Shown: piece by piece, positions 10,010 through 18,948 of the stretch
How the letters are laid out: the number at the start of each line of letters is the position of its first letter
How positions within the stretch are numbered: the first letter of the stretch is position 1
Assembly: GCA_947085255.1 (NCBI GenBank)
Contig: CAMTVQ010000005.1
Coordinates: 124,001-188,000 of the forward strand
Source: CAMTVQ01 sp947085255
GTDB taxonomy: Bacteria > Bacteroidota > Bacteroidia > Sphingobacteriales > Sphingobacteriaceae
Length of the DNA stretch: 64,000 bases
Reading direction: 5' to 3'
Notes under the pieces: generated by a model
What the model was told of the DNA's origin: nothing
Seen by the model: only the letters and a program-made list of their open reading frames with translations
Database searches by the model: none
Program-made: the position numbers and the translations under genes

Positions 10010-10678
10010 TTAGTCTCTACGACCGTTAAAAATCATGATGTAGTATACCAAGGTAGCTAATGAAGCTAAAGCAGCTACTACATAGGTCATTGCGGCCCAC
10101 CATAAAGCATTTTTTGCCGATTCTTGTTCGTTACTACGTGTAATACCACGCGTATCTAACCAAGCTAACGCACGTGCACTGGCATCAAATTCTACAGGTA
10201 GGGTTACAAAACTGAATAAGGTAGTAAGTGCAAATAATACAATACCTGCAAACAATAACGCTGGGAATACACTAAGCAGCAATACACCGCCCAATAATAC
10301 CCACATAAGGTAGCGTGAAGTAACACTAAGTGCAGGTACCATTGCCGAACGAAATTGTAACCAACTATAAGCCTGTGCGTGTTGTACGGCGTGTCCGCAT
10401 TCGTGGGCAGCTACAGCAGCAGATGCGATACTACGTCCATGATATACATCAGGACTCAGATTTACCGTTCTGTCGGTCGGGTTGTAATGGTCGGTTAGTT
10501 GTCCTTCTACCGAAATTATTTTTACATCGGTAATACCGTGGTCAAGCAGCATTTTTTCGGCTATGTCTTTACCCGATAAACCGCTAGCAAGTTCCATTTG
10601 AGCGTACTCATTAAATTTGCTTTTGAAGCGCCAACCTATTAACCAGCTGGCTGCCATTATTACAATCATTAATATCAT
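10010..10678 (-). CDS. Membrane zinc metallopeptidase, YugP family
   Basis: 222 residues. One N-terminal hydrophobic segment, then the zinc site AAHECGHAVQH (HExxH variant HECGH, about residues 91-95), then two or three hydrophobic segments (about 120-160 and 195-215). GRSIASAAVAAHECGHA and SRYLMWVLLGG are typical of the YugP/neutral zinc metallopeptidase 2 family. Its substrate is unknown. The ATG at 10678 follows a stretch with a TATATTTG box 44 bases upstream. The gene shares a short divergent region with the FAD oxidoreductase. Confidence 0.9.
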   Translation of the reverse strand: MILMIVIMAASWLIGWRFKSKFNEYAQMELASGLSGKDIAEKMLLDHGITDVKIISVEGQLTDHYNPTDRTVNLSPDVYHGRSIASAAVAAHECGHAVQHAQAYSWLQFRSAMVPALSVTSRYLMWVLLGGVLLLSVFPALLFAGIVLFALTTLFSFVTLPVEFDASARALAWLDTRGITRSNEQESAKNALWWAAMTYVVAALASLATLVYYIMIFNGRRD

Positions 10679-10722
10679 TGTTTTTTATTTTTAAGTTTGA
10701 TACCTCTATTCAAAAGGTATTC

Positions 10723-10730
10723 CAAATATA
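10723..10730 (-). promoter_or_regulatory. Putative -7 box for the zinc peptidase gene
   Basis: TATATTTG on the minus strand, an exact TAnnTTTG match, 44 bases before the ATG at 10678. A TTTTG lies further upstream but 26 bases away, longer than the usual 17-23 spacing. Confidence 0.35.
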
Positions 10731-10738
10731 CGCAATTG

Positions 10739-11905
10739 ATGAATAATAGTTTAACACAAAAGCCAATAAACACACCTTCTTACTGGGAGCAAGAGACTTT
10801 TTTAACCCATTATGATGTGCTGATTATTGGTTCGGGTATTGTAGGGCTCAATACAGCAATACGCCTTAAACAACAAGCTCCAGCACTTAAAGTAGGCGTA
10901 CTAGAACGGGGATTGCTACCTGATGGTGCCAGTACAAAAAATGCTGGTTTTGCATGCTTTGGTAGTGTTTCTGAGTTGATTGAGCAGTTGAAACGGAGCT
11001 CGGAAGAGGAATTGTGTCAGCTAATTTCCTTGCGTTGGAATGGACTAATTGCCCTGCGAGAACTATTGGGAGACGATGCGATTCGGTACAACAATTGGGG
11101 CGGCTATGAGTTGTTTACTGCTCATAATACAGAGCTGTTTGAGCATTGCGTAGATAGGCTTTCATACTTTAATAAATTGGTTACACCTATTATCGGTAAA
11201 CCTGACATTTATGCAGTAACTGACGCTAAAATAGCAGGCTTTGGTTTTGCTAGGGTTGCTCACCTCATAGAAAATAAGGCAGAGGCTCAACTTGATACAG
11301 GTCGCATGATGCAGGCTTTATTGCTCAAGGCGCAAAGCTTGGGCGTGTTGGTGTTTAATGGGGTAAGCGTATCGAGTATAGCTACCGAGCAAGAACGCGT
11401 GCTAGTGCATACAAACAGTTATCAATTTAGCACCAAAAAAGTGGTATTGGCTACCAATGCTTTTACCAAGCAATTGTATCCTGCTGTGGATGTAATACCT
11501 GGTAGAGGGCAGGTGCTTGTTACCAAGCCGATTGCTAATTTAAAACTAAAGGGTACTTTTCATTACGATAAGGGCTACTATTATTTCCGCAATATTGACG
11601 ATAGAATACTTATTGGCGGTGGACGGCATTTAGATTTTGCAGCAGAAAACACCTATCAGCAGGGAGAAACAGCTGTAGTGCAACAGCATTTAGAAGAGTT
11701 ATTGCACACGGTGGTTTTGCCAAAGACTCCAGTAGAAATTGACCAACGTTGGAGTGGCATTATGGGTTTTGGCAGCATGCTTTCGCCAATTGTAGAACAG
11801 ATAGATACCAATGTATATTGTGCCGTGCGCTGCAACGGTATGGGCGTGGCTATGGGTAGTATAATAGGCATACAAGCAGCAGATATGGTGTTGAAAAAAT
11901 TGTAA
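10739..11905 (+). CDS. FAD-dependent oxidoreductase of the DAO family
   Basis: 388 residues. The dinucleotide-binding motif IIGSGIVGLN (about 27-36) is followed by a glutamate-ended strand (VGVLERG), and a second FAD site is seen near the C-terminus (WSGIMGFG...CNGMGVAMGSIIG). This is the D-amino-acid oxidase/DadA/glycine oxidase fold. The N-terminal extension TPSYWEQETFL resembles the gamma-glutamylputrescine oxidase subgroup, so the substrate is probably an amine or amino acid. In-frame TTG at 10697 rejected: it lies in the divergent promoter region and gives no conserved residues. Confidence 0.85.
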   Translation: MNNSLTQKPINTPSYWEQETFLTHYDVLIIGSGIVGLNTAIRLKQQAPALKVGVLERGLLPDGASTKNAGFACFGSVSELIEQLKRSSEEELCQLISLRWNGLIALRELLGDDAIRYNNWGGYELFTAHNTELFEHCVDRLSYFNKLVTPIIGKPDIYAVTDAKIAGFGFARVAHLIENKAEAQLDTGRMMQALLLKAQSLGVLVFNGVSVSSIATEQERVLVHTNSYQFSTKKVVLATNAFTKQLYPAVDVIPGRGQVLVTKPIANLKLKGTFHYDKGYYYFRNIDDRILIGGGRHLDFAAENTYQQGETAVVQQHLEELLHTVVLPKTPVEIDQRWSGIMGFGSMLSPIVEQIDTNVYCAVRCNGMGVAMGSIIGIQAADMVLKKL

Positions 11906-11936
11906 GATTTGTGCTATTAGGTATAATTGTTTCTGT

Positions 11937-11944
11937 TAAATTTG
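11937..11944 (+). promoter_or_regulatory. Putative -7 box for the cytosine methyltransferase gene
   Basis: TAAATTTG, an exact TAnnTTTG match, 31 bases before the ATG at 11976. A TTTG lies 25 bases upstream, slightly beyond the usual spacing. If the methyltransferase autoregulates through its helix-turn-helix domain, the operator should lie here. Confidence 0.4.
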
Positions 11945-11975
11945 TAACCATTGTATAAGGTTAAACAATGTGGTT

Positions 11976-13214
11976 ATGGATAAATATTTAACATTATCTG
12001 AGGCGTCTGAGCTTATAGGAAAAAGCAAAGAAACACTTAGGAGATGGGATAGGGAGGGTAAGTTATCTGCTGTTCGTGAGCCAGTAAGTAATTACCGTGT
12101 GTATAAATATGAGCAAGTAGAAACACTATTTGCCACCTTTATTAATCAAAACATTCAAGCTGAAGTTTCAAATTTTGTGGAGCCATATTATGATTATTCG
12201 GTTCTAGAATTATTTGCTGGTGCTGGTGGTTTGGCAGCAGGAATGGAAAAAGCAGGACTAAAATGTGTTGCATTAAATGAAATTGATAAGTGGGCATGTG
12301 AAACCTTAAGAAAAAATCGTCCACATTGGAAAGTGTTGGAAGGAGATATCAAATCTTTTGATTTTTCTGAATATCAGAATAAGGTGGATGTGGTTACTGG
12401 AGGATTTCCTTGTCAAGCATTTAGTTATGCAGGTAGAAAACTAGGACTTGCTGATGCAAGAGGTACATTATTTTATGAGTTTGCTAGAGTTGTAAAGCAA
12501 GTCAACCCACTGATGTGCATTGGAGAAAATGTTCGTGGTTTACTTAGTCATGAAAAGGGCAAAACATTAGCGGGGATGATATCTATTTTAGATGAAATTG
12601 GTTATAATGTCGTTCCTATACGTGTACTAAAAGCTGTAAACTATAACGTACCACAGAAAAGAGAAAGATTGATTTTGGTAGGTATTAGAAAGGATATTGA
12701 TTTGGAGTATGAATATCCAAAGCCTTACAAAAGAGTATATAACTTAGTAGACGCATTAAAAAAAAGCGAATTATTTGATAGTGATGTTCCAAAGTCAGTA
12801 GGAGCAAAATATCCCCAAAGCAAAAGAGAAGTATTAGATCTAGTTCCTCAGAAGGGATATTGGCGTGATTTACCTATACAAATTCAAAAAGAATTCATGG
12901 GCGGAAGTTTTTATCTTGGTGGCGGAAAAACAGGTATTGCAAGGAGAATTGGTTGGGATGAGCCTTGTTTAACATTAACTTGTAGTCCTGCACAAAAGCA
13001 AACCGAAAGATGTCATCCAGAAGAAACACGTCCTTTTACTATTCGTGAGTATGCCAGAATACAAACTTTCCCAGATGATTGGCAATTTGAGGGTTCAATC
13101 GCGCAACAATATAAACAAATCGGGAATGCTGTTCCTGTAAATTTAGGAAGGGAAATAGGATACTCTATTATAACTTTTTTAAACCAGTTTTATAATTTAT
13201 CGAAGCCTAAGTAG
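11976..13214 (+). CDS. DNA (cytosine-5) methyltransferase with N-terminal MerR-like helix-turn-helix
   Basis: 412 residues. Residues 1-50 form a MerR/excisionase-like DNA-binding domain (LTLSEASELIGKSKETLRRW then a wing ending NYRVYKYEQV). The C5 methyltransferase follows: motif I LELFAGAGGLAAG, motif IV GGFPCQAFSYAG with catalytic Cys about 146, motif VI GENVRGL, motif VIII VPQKRERL, motif X QIGNAVPVNLG. It transfers methyl from SAM to C5 of cytosine. The Eco47II-like nuclease on the opposite strand overlaps its 3' end by 25 bases, so the likely target is GGNCC (inference from the nuclease family). ATG at 11976 chosen over GTG at 11970. Unlike neighbouring housekeeping genes it is probably mobile. 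Confidence 0.93.
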   Translation: MDKYLTLSEASELIGKSKETLRRWDREGKLSAVREPVSNYRVYKYEQVETLFATFINQNIQAEVSNFVEPYYDYSVLELFAGAGGLAAGMEKAGLKCVALNEIDKWACETLRKNRPHWKVLEGDIKSFDFSEYQNKVDVVTGGFPCQAFSYAGRKLGLADARGTLFYEFARVVKQVNPLMCIGENVRGLLSHEKGKTLAGMISILDEIGYNVVPIRVLKAVNYNVPQKRERLILVGIRKDIDLEYEYPKPYKRVYNLVDALKKSELFDSDVPKSVGAKYPQSKREVLDLVPQKGYWRDLPIQIQKEFMGGSFYLGGGKTGIARRIGWDEPCLTLTCSPAQKQTERCHPEETRPFTIREYARIQTFPDDWQFEGSIAQQYKQIGNAVPVNLGREIGYSIITFLNQFYNLSKPK

Positions 13215-13954
13215 TAGCTATAGTTTTCAAAAGTTATTTGGTCTAAAATACTTCTTTTACTTGTCTTCGTTTCCAATTTTATTTCCTCCAAAGCAGAGTT
13301 TTCAACTATTTTATTGTTTTGGTTGATAGAGTTAAGATATTCATTGATGGCTATTGGTAAAGCTTTATAAAGTGTTAATAGAGCATCTTCTTGTCCAGAA
13401 ACTAAGGCATAAAATTGGTCGCCCGATATTTTGTAAACTCTGCTATGGCTATATTCTTTACCATTAATTTCACCAGTCCATAGTTCACAGAAACTTCCTT
13501 TAGCTAAAATTTGAACCCAATAGCATTTTGCTTTTTTGTAGTCGTTTGCATAACGGGCTAGTTTTTGGAAAAGAGCTTCAGCCGAACTACTATTCATGGT
13601 ATTGTGTTTATTCTTAATATCTGCAAATAATGTGTTGTTCTGTGCTTTTATATCAAAACCACTTAAGTTGCCAATTTCAAAACCGGTTATTCCGCCTAAA
13701 ACTTGTTCATGAAATGTTCCAATAGAGTTGTTTGTTGATTTGTCAATCTGTCTCAGAACTTCTGATTGGATAATGTTCTCTTCATCAATATCGTTGAAAT
13801 TTGAGTCAAAAATTAATTTTATAGTATCAACCTTATTGCTGTAAAAATTATTCTTAGTGATATTGTTTTTTGCCTTTGTATAAGCAGCATGAAGATTTGC
13901 AATGCAACGTATTAAATGCTCGTCTGATATAAAACTTACGTATCGATTTGCCAT
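13190..13954 (-). CDS. Eco47II-family type II restriction endonuclease
   Basis: 254 residues. The core resembles the Eco47II family: FHEQVLGGITGFEIGNLSGFD, then a PD-(D/E)XK-like active site (FDIK...LFADIKNKH), then KLARYANDYKKAKCYWVQI and HSRVYKISGDQFYALV. Eco47II is known to cleave GGNCC, so that is the expected site; the exact specificity is inference. The gene converges with the methyltransferase and overlaps its last 25 bases. It starts 27 bases after the helicase-nuclease gene on the same strand and could be read through from it, or have its own promoter inside that gene's 3' end. Confidence 0.88.
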   Translation of the reverse strand: MANRYVSFISDEHLIRCIANLHAAYTKAKNNITKNNFYSNKVDTIKLIFDSNFNDIDEENIIQSEVLRQIDKSTNNSIGTFHEQVLGGITGFEIGNLSGFDIKAQNNTLFADIKNKHNTMNSSSAEALFQKLARYANDYKKAKCYWVQILAKGSFCELWTGEINGKEYSHSRVYKISGDQFYALVSGQEDALLTLYKALPIAINEYLNSINQNNKIVENSALEEIKLETKTSKRSILDQITFENYSYYLGFDKL

Positions 13955-13981
13955 TAAATTGGTTAATGTAGTTTCTCTACT

Positions 13982-16900
13982 TTATTCCTCCTCCATTATT
14001 GGAGAAATACTGGTATGATAATTTTCTTTTACAAAGATACACCACTTACATTCGTTTTTTCCACATCCAATACTAAATTCATGATTGTTGATTTTTTGGT
14101 AAGTATTTTTAATTTGTTCTGTTACAACTTGTAAATCTTCTAATGTAATCTGTATTTGCTCGGTTTTGTATTCGTTTTTTACAGGTTCTACAAAATCAAA
14201 CTCGGCACTTACGGCTTGCCAATCATTGGTTTTATCATTATCTAACAATAATTTGTAAAAAACAGCCTGTCGCCAATAGTCTCCCCCATTCGGATTTTTC
14301 TCAGAAGGACGCTCTAATTTAGTCTTAGCATTTTCATATTTACCTGTTTTATAATCTACCACATTTACTTTTTTTCCATCAAATTCGAGTTTATCTAGGG
14401 CTCCTCTAATAGGTACACCTGCTACGTGCACGTGGCCGATATGCTTTTCGGTAAGTACTATTTTATTCCACTGGCCAACGCCATAATCGTAATATTCGGG
14501 TAGAATCTTCTCCCCATACTCCATGCGACGCTTAAACTCTTCTTTAGTGAAGCCTTCGCGTCTTCTAAACATGTGTGTTTTGAAATCTTCTACTAGGACT
14601 TCTTTGGTCGGGAAGTTCCTAGTTTCATTAGCTTGCATTTTTACAAATAATTGATTAAGTGCGTAATGAATAGCAATGCCAAATTCCATTGTTTCACTTT
14701 TTCCAGAAGGTACACGGATTAAATTTTGGAAATAAAACTTCAGTGGGCAATCCAAGTAATTACTCAAAGCGGTTACACTAAGTTCAAATCCTTGTAAATG
14801 ATGCTCAATAAATTGAGCATCTATCAGGGTAATTTGCGGCTGCGTCTCTTCTATGAATTGTAGCGTGAGGTACTCAAATAATGCTGCCTCATCTATGCTC
14901 TCTTGCGTAATACGTAATTCGGAGTTGGTAATTAATTCACCAATAAATATAGAGGCCTCTAAAGGCTTTCCTGCCGTACTATTAATGGAGTAAGAAAGGC
15001 GTAAATGGCTTTTTGCACGAGTAAGTGCCACATAAAACAAGCGACGCAACTCTTCCTCATCGTTGGCTGTTGATTGGGCAGAAAATACCGTATCGGGCAG
15101 TTTGTAATTGCCAGCAGGCTTTCGTTTTCCTTCCCACACATTTTTAGTGCAACCCATCAAAAATACATGGGCATATTCTAAACCCTTAGAGCCATGCGCA
15201 GTTACAAAATTTACGCCTTGTTCGTTGTGTAAAGATTGTTGCAACTCTAGTTTAAGGTCGTTTTTTGCCAGTAAATCTATGGTGGTAACAAAGTTGGCTA
15301 AATTGATAGTAGGATTTTTATGGCTCTCGTCTTTCAAAAAGTCGAATATGCTGGTGAGCACCTGCATGAGCCACATTTTTTCGGGCGACTGCATGATATA
15401 GCGAAGTACGCCACCGCGCACAATTATTTTTTCAAATAGTTGTTGTAGCGTTACATTTTTGCTGGTTTTTATCCAAAATTCCATATCGAGTGCCAACTGT
15501 TTAATGGCAGTGTGCTCGGGATTTGCAAACAAATCGGGTTGTTTTTGCAGGTAATTTTTATTTAAATAAGCGCGAATGGAAGTATGTTCTTTGCGATTGT
15601 CGCTCACGGCTTTGGTGATTTTGGCAATGGCTATTGGCGAAATATCGAAAAAATCGAAGTGCATAATTTCGAATAACAATGCATCTCCACTAAAAGGAAT
15701 ATCGGTTTCTTGTGCTAAATAACGTAAAATGGTAAACAGTTTATTGGCAAATGGCAACTGCAAAATATCTGCTTTTCGGCGGGTATTTATGGCAATACCA
15801 CGCAATTGAAAGTAATGAGCCAGTGCTTCGCCTGTTTTATGTTCTTTGTAAATAATGGCTATCTCATTAGCTGGCACTCCCGATGCAATTAGGGCTTCTA
15901 CCTCGTTGGTAATGGCTGCAAACTCGTGGTGTTGCGTAGCAAATTCACTGATTTTTGGCAGAATATTGAGTTGCGCAAATGTGTCGTTTTTGGCAACAAG
16001 GTTTTTGGTCAGCCCTGCTATCTTACCTACCAAACGCTCGGTGTTATGGTCTATAAGATGTTTTGCTGTATCTAAAATAGCCTGAGAAGAGCGGTAATTA
16101 TCGGTGAGTACAACTTTGTATAAGTCTTGGGCATAGGTTTGTGCAAAATCAAGGATGTTTTCTACGTTAGCACCTTGAAAACGAAAAATACTTTGGTCAT
16201 CATCGCCTACCACAAAAATATTTGGGGTGTCCCAGTAGTTTGTCAGCAAAGAAATTAATTCGTTTTGTGTACCGCTGGTATCCTGAAACTCATCTACTAA
16301 TACATACTGGTAACGCTCTTGGTAATTGAGTAAAAAGCCAGCATCCTCCTTAAATGCTTTTAGTACCCAACCAATCATGTCATCATAATCGTAGCGGTTG
16401 CGTGCTAGCATTAATTGCTCGTAGTTTGCAAATTCTTGAGCGGCTACCCGTAATTTTTCCATCTTCTCCTGCTCTTCTTCAAAAGCGGGTTTAAAGTCGC
16501 CTACTTGTTTATCTTTTCTTTTTTTAGAATAACGAAAGGTTTTATAGTACGGTGAGTCGGCTTCACAATACTCAATTTCATGTAGGTATTCATCAATCTT
16601 TGCAGCAATAAAGTCAGCTGTCCAACCCTCACGTTTCATTACCGAAAACAATTGCTGCAAACGTGGAATTTCGTAATACACATCGCCCCTAAAGCGCTTT
16701 AGCAGGTGATTTTTTGGAAAACTATCTACCAGTTTTTGGTACAGTTCTATGCGTTCTAAATCCGATATAGGTTCTAAAGAATACTTACCAAAGTAATCGA
16801 GATTGTGTTGTATAATATCGTTACAAAAAGCATGGAAGGTATAAATATGTACTCTGTAAGCATCTGGACCAATAAATTGAAACAAACGTTTACGCATAGC

Positions 16901-17128
16901 AATGGCACCTGCATCGGTATAAGTAAGGCATAAAATGCTGTGGGCATCGGCATCGGTTTCTAGTAATATTTTACCAATACGTGCTGCTAATATTTGTGTT
17001 TTGCCGGTACCTGGTCCTGCTACTACCAATACAGGTCCTTCTAGCTTTTCAACAGCTTGGCGTTGGGCATCATTGAGTTGGGCAAGTGCCTGTAAAAAAG
17101 CTTCGTTGTAAGCCAGTAGTTTGCTCAT
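13982..17128 (-). CDS. UvrD/PcrA-type helicase fused to a Fe-S PD-(D/E)XK nuclease
   Basis: 1048 residues. The N-terminal two-thirds is a superfamily 1A helicase: Q-motif LNDAQRQAV, Walker A GPGTGKT (about 37-43), Walker B DEFQDTSG, motif III GDDDQSIFRFQGA, motif V VNFVTAHGSKGLEY, motif VI RRLFYVALTRAK. The last 280 residues form a RecB/AddB-type nuclease with the active site VNVVDYKTGK. Cys in YLDCPLKFYF and the cluster CGKNECKWC probably hold an iron-sulfur cluster, as in AddB and AdnA/AdnB. The protein likely processes DNA ends during repair. No second AddAB-type subunit lies next to it. Confidence 0.9.
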   Translation of the reverse strand: MSKLLAYNEAFLQALAQLNDAQRQAVEKLEGPVLVVAGPGTGKTQILAARIGKILLETDADAHSILCLTYTDAGAIAMRKRLFQFIGPDAYRVHIYTFHAFCNDIIQHNLDYFGKYSLEPISDLERIELYQKLVDSFPKNHLLKRFRGDVYYEIPRLQQLFSVMKREGWTADFIAAKIDEYLHEIEYCEADSPYYKTFRYSKKRKDKQVGDFKPAFEEEQEKMEKLRVAAQEFANYEQLMLARNRYDYDDMIGWVLKAFKEDAGFLLNYQERYQYVLVDEFQDTSGTQNELISLLTNYWDTPNIFVVGDDDQSIFRFQGANVENILDFAQTYAQDLYKVVLTDNYRSSQAILDTAKHLIDHNTERLVGKIAGLTKNLVAKNDTFAQLNILPKISEFATQHHEFAAITNEVEALIASGVPANEIAIIYKEHKTGEALAHYFQLRGIAINTRRKADILQLPFANKLFTILRYLAQETDIPFSGDALLFEIMHFDFFDISPIAIAKITKAVSDNRKEHTSIRAYLNKNYLQKQPDLFANPEHTAIKQLALDMEFWIKTSKNVTLQQLFEKIIVRGGVLRYIMQSPEKMWLMQVLTSIFDFLKDESHKNPTINLANFVTTIDLLAKNDLKLELQQSLHNEQGVNFVTAHGSKGLEYAHVFLMGCTKNVWEGKRKPAGNYKLPDTVFSAQSTANDEEELRRLFYVALTRAKSHLRLSYSINSTAGKPLEASIFIGELITNSELRITQESIDEAALFEYLTLQFIEETQPQITLIDAQFIEHHLQGFELSVTALSNYLDCPLKFYFQNLIRVPSGKSETMEFGIAIHYALNQLFVKMQANETRNFPTKEVLVEDFKTHMFRRREGFTKEEFKRRMEYGEKILPEYYDYGVGQWNKIVLTEKHIGHVHVAGVPIRGALDKLEFDGKKVNVVDYKTGKYENAKTKLERPSEKNPNGGDYWRQAVFYKLLLDNDKTNDWQAVSAEFDFVEPVKNEYKTEQIQITLEDLQVVTEQIKNTYQKINNHEFSIGCGKNECKWCIFVKENYHTSISPIMEEE

Positions 17129-17213
17129 TGGATTTGTATATTTGATGTAATCTTAGAATAAATGCTGTTGGTATTTGCTGTGCAGCAGTAGGTATAAAAC
17201 GTAACTCAATAAT

Positions 17214-17369
17214 ATGAATTTTCCGCTACTCAATTATTTTTTTCGCAAAAAAGACCCTTCTCGTCCCGTAAATTTTGATATAAAAGCCATGCATTGGATT
17301 AACCGCATAGCCATTATTGTTTTTTTGGGAGGTATTCTTTGGCGCCTGACGTTGTGGATGATGAACTAA
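17214..17369 (+). CDS. Small single-span membrane protein (51 residues), possibly DUF6728-like
   Basis: The ATG at 17214 opens a 51-codon frame ending TAA at 17367-17369. The N-terminal half is basic (FFRKKDPSRP), then MHWINRIAI leads into one membrane helix (about residues 31-48), ending WRLTLWMMN. The pattern of a short RKKDP...MH.INR stretch followed by one helix recalls small conserved Bacteroidota proteins annotated as DUF6728; this is from memory and not verified. It lies between two minus-strand genes and its stop is 6 bases from the serine hydrolase stop. Confidence 0.6.
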   Translation: MNFPLLNYFFRKKDPSRPVNFDIKAMHWINRIAIIVFLGGILWRLTLWMMN

Positions 17370-17375
17370 CTAGAA

Positions 17376-18584
17376 TTACTCTGGGGTGTGTAAAATTTTT
17401 TGGTAAAACTTGCTGTTTGTAGTTCGTTGACGGGCATATACAATATCCATCAGTTCATCAATATCTTTGTAGCTACGGTTGGCCACGTTACTCAGAATTA
17501 TTACGGTAGTTTTATCTTGTAATCGGCAGAGATAAAATGTTTTAAACCCTTTCCACCAACCAGCGTGGAAGATGGTTTTACTGCCGTTTTTCGCAGTAAA
17601 AATGCGCCACCCAAATCCATAATTAAAAGGGGCTTTTTGTTCACTATTACCAGCGCTAAAGGCTTGTTCTAAGGTTTCTGGTTTTAATAGTTTGTGGTTC
17701 AATAGGGCTTCGGTCCAGCGATACATATCTTCTACAGAAGAATACACGCCCTTATCACCATATATTTCGTCTAAATAATCTTTTACTACGCGTCTGCCCG
17801 GACTGCTATGTCCGGCTACCTTTATAATGGTATCGGGCAATGCTATAAACGAATTATTCATTTTTAGCGGAATAAAAATGTTTTTGCGAATAAAATCAGG
17901 GAAAGATTGCTTGCTTACTTTTTCTACAATGGCTGCTAAAATAATGTAACCGGTATTGCTATAGTCGAATCGTCGGTTGGGTGGTAAATAGGTTTTTGGT
18001 TTGTGATTACTCATTAAATTGAGCACCTCGGTATTGGTAAGTGGTTGAGGCCCTCCTTTGCGGTAAAAACGGTCGCAGAAGTAGGCATAATTGCATAAAC
18101 CCGAGCGGTGATTGAGCAGCATGCGAACGGTAATTCCGGAATAAGGAAAATTAGGAAAGAAACGCTGTACAGTGTCTTCGTAATTAATCAATCCTTTTTC
18201 TACCAATAGCATAATAGCCACTGCTGTAAACTGTTTAGAAACGGATGCCAATTGAAAACTGGAGTTTATTTTTAGGCTATCACGTGTGCGAAAATTAGCA
18301 TAGCCCAAGGCCTTTTTATATAATATTTTTCCATGGCGTGCAATGAGTACAGTGCCATTAAAGCGCTTTTCCTTATGTATTTTGGTGAAATAGCCATCAA
18401 TAGCAGTAGCAATACTGTCGGTGTTTAAATTGGGTTGGGTGCTAGCCTTGCCAACTTTAGTTTTAGCTTTTTGTTGAGGAGCTTTTACCGATTTTTTAGC
18501 TGTGGGGCGTTCTGGTGGTGAATGGGTACATGCAGTAAGAAGGACAGAGAAAGAAAAAAAATATACAAGAATACGGTGCTGCAT
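17376..18584 (-). CDS. Lipoprotein serine hydrolase of the beta-lactamase/PBP4* family
   Basis: 402 residues. Signal peptide with lipobox LLTAC (lipid-bearing Cys about 19), a Lys/Pro-rich linker to about 50, then a class C beta-lactamase-related domain. The catalytic SxxK is SVSK at about 114-117 and the second motif YxN is in FDYSNTGY; RMLLNHRSGL is family-typical. Such proteins act as esterases, D-Ala-D-Ala carboxypeptidases or peptidases, and the substrate cannot be read from sequence. The ATG at 18584 is preferred to the one at 18593, which falls within an exact -7 box. Confidence 0.88.
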   Translation of the reverse strand: MQHRILVYFFSFSVLLTACTHSPPERPTAKKSVKAPQQKAKTKVGKASTQPNLNTDSIATAIDGYFTKIHKEKRFNGTVLIARHGKILYKKALGYANFRTRDSLKINSSFQLASVSKQFTAVAIMLLVEKGLINYEDTVQRFFPNFPYSGITVRMLLNHRSGLCNYAYFCDRFYRKGGPQPLTNTEVLNLMSNHKPKTYLPPNRRFDYSNTGYIILAAIVEKVSKQSFPDFIRKNIFIPLKMNNSFIALPDTIIKVAGHSSPGRRVVKDYLDEIYGDKGVYSSVEDMYRWTEALLNHKLLKPETLEQAFSAGNSEQKAPFNYGFGWRIFTAKNGSKTIFHAGWWKGFKTFYLCRLQDKTTVIILSNVANRSYKDIDELMDIVYARQRTTNSKFYQKILHTPE

Positions 18585-18590
18585 AGCGTG

Positions 18591-18598
18591 CAAAAATA
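18591..18598 (-). promoter_or_regulatory. -7 box directly before the serine hydrolase start
   Basis: TATTTTTG on the minus strand, exact TAnnTTTG. Only six bases separate it from the ATG at 18584, so transcription would start at or very near the start codon. No -33 TTG was found at normal spacing. Confidence 0.45.
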
Positions 18599-18602
18599 CA
18601 CT

Positions 18603-18947
18603 TTACATCTTGTTTTTAGTAGGTCTGTTTGGCTTTTTAGTAGCCACGGTAGTGTAGGCTGTTGTAAGTATATCTATAAGAAGTTCTTCTGATATGGTTG
18701 CTAATACTATGTTAGTCCAGCCTTGTTTGCCCCAAGCGTTGGGTATAGGGTAAATGCTCGTTTTATCAAATGTGCAAAATACGGATTGGTCGATAAGGGT
18801 AAGTTTTACTGCCATGTTGTGCTTTGCGACATCGTATGTGGCAAATATTTTATCCTTTACCCGAAAAGAAGTTTTTTCAAAGTGTGGTTTTTCTTCGGTT
18901 CCATCAAACTGTAAGGCTATTTTTCTTGCGGTGGCTTGAGTTATCAT
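18603..18947 (-). CDS. MmcQ/YjbR family protein
   Basis: 114 residues from the ATG at 18947. HFEKTSFRVKDKIFATYD, QSVFCTFD and PNAWGKQGWTNIVL are hallmarks of the YjbR (CyaY-like fold) family, thought to bind DNA; no enzymatic role is established. The frame is open 35 codons further up, but that part overlaps the DCC gene and shows no family similarity. The ATG follows the upstream TAG stop by a single base, which suggests translational coupling. Confidence 0.88.
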   Translation of the reverse strand: MITQATARKIALQFDGTEEKPHFEKTSFRVKDKIFATYDVAKHNMAVKLTLIDQSVFCTFDKTSIYPIPNAWGKQGWTNIVLATISEELLIDILTTAYTTVATKKPNRPTKNKM

Positions 18948-18948
18948 C

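Noticed and set aside
13190..13214. Possible read-through fusion of the methyltransferase and the nuclease
   Set aside because: They are on opposite strands; only 25 bases of 3' overlap.
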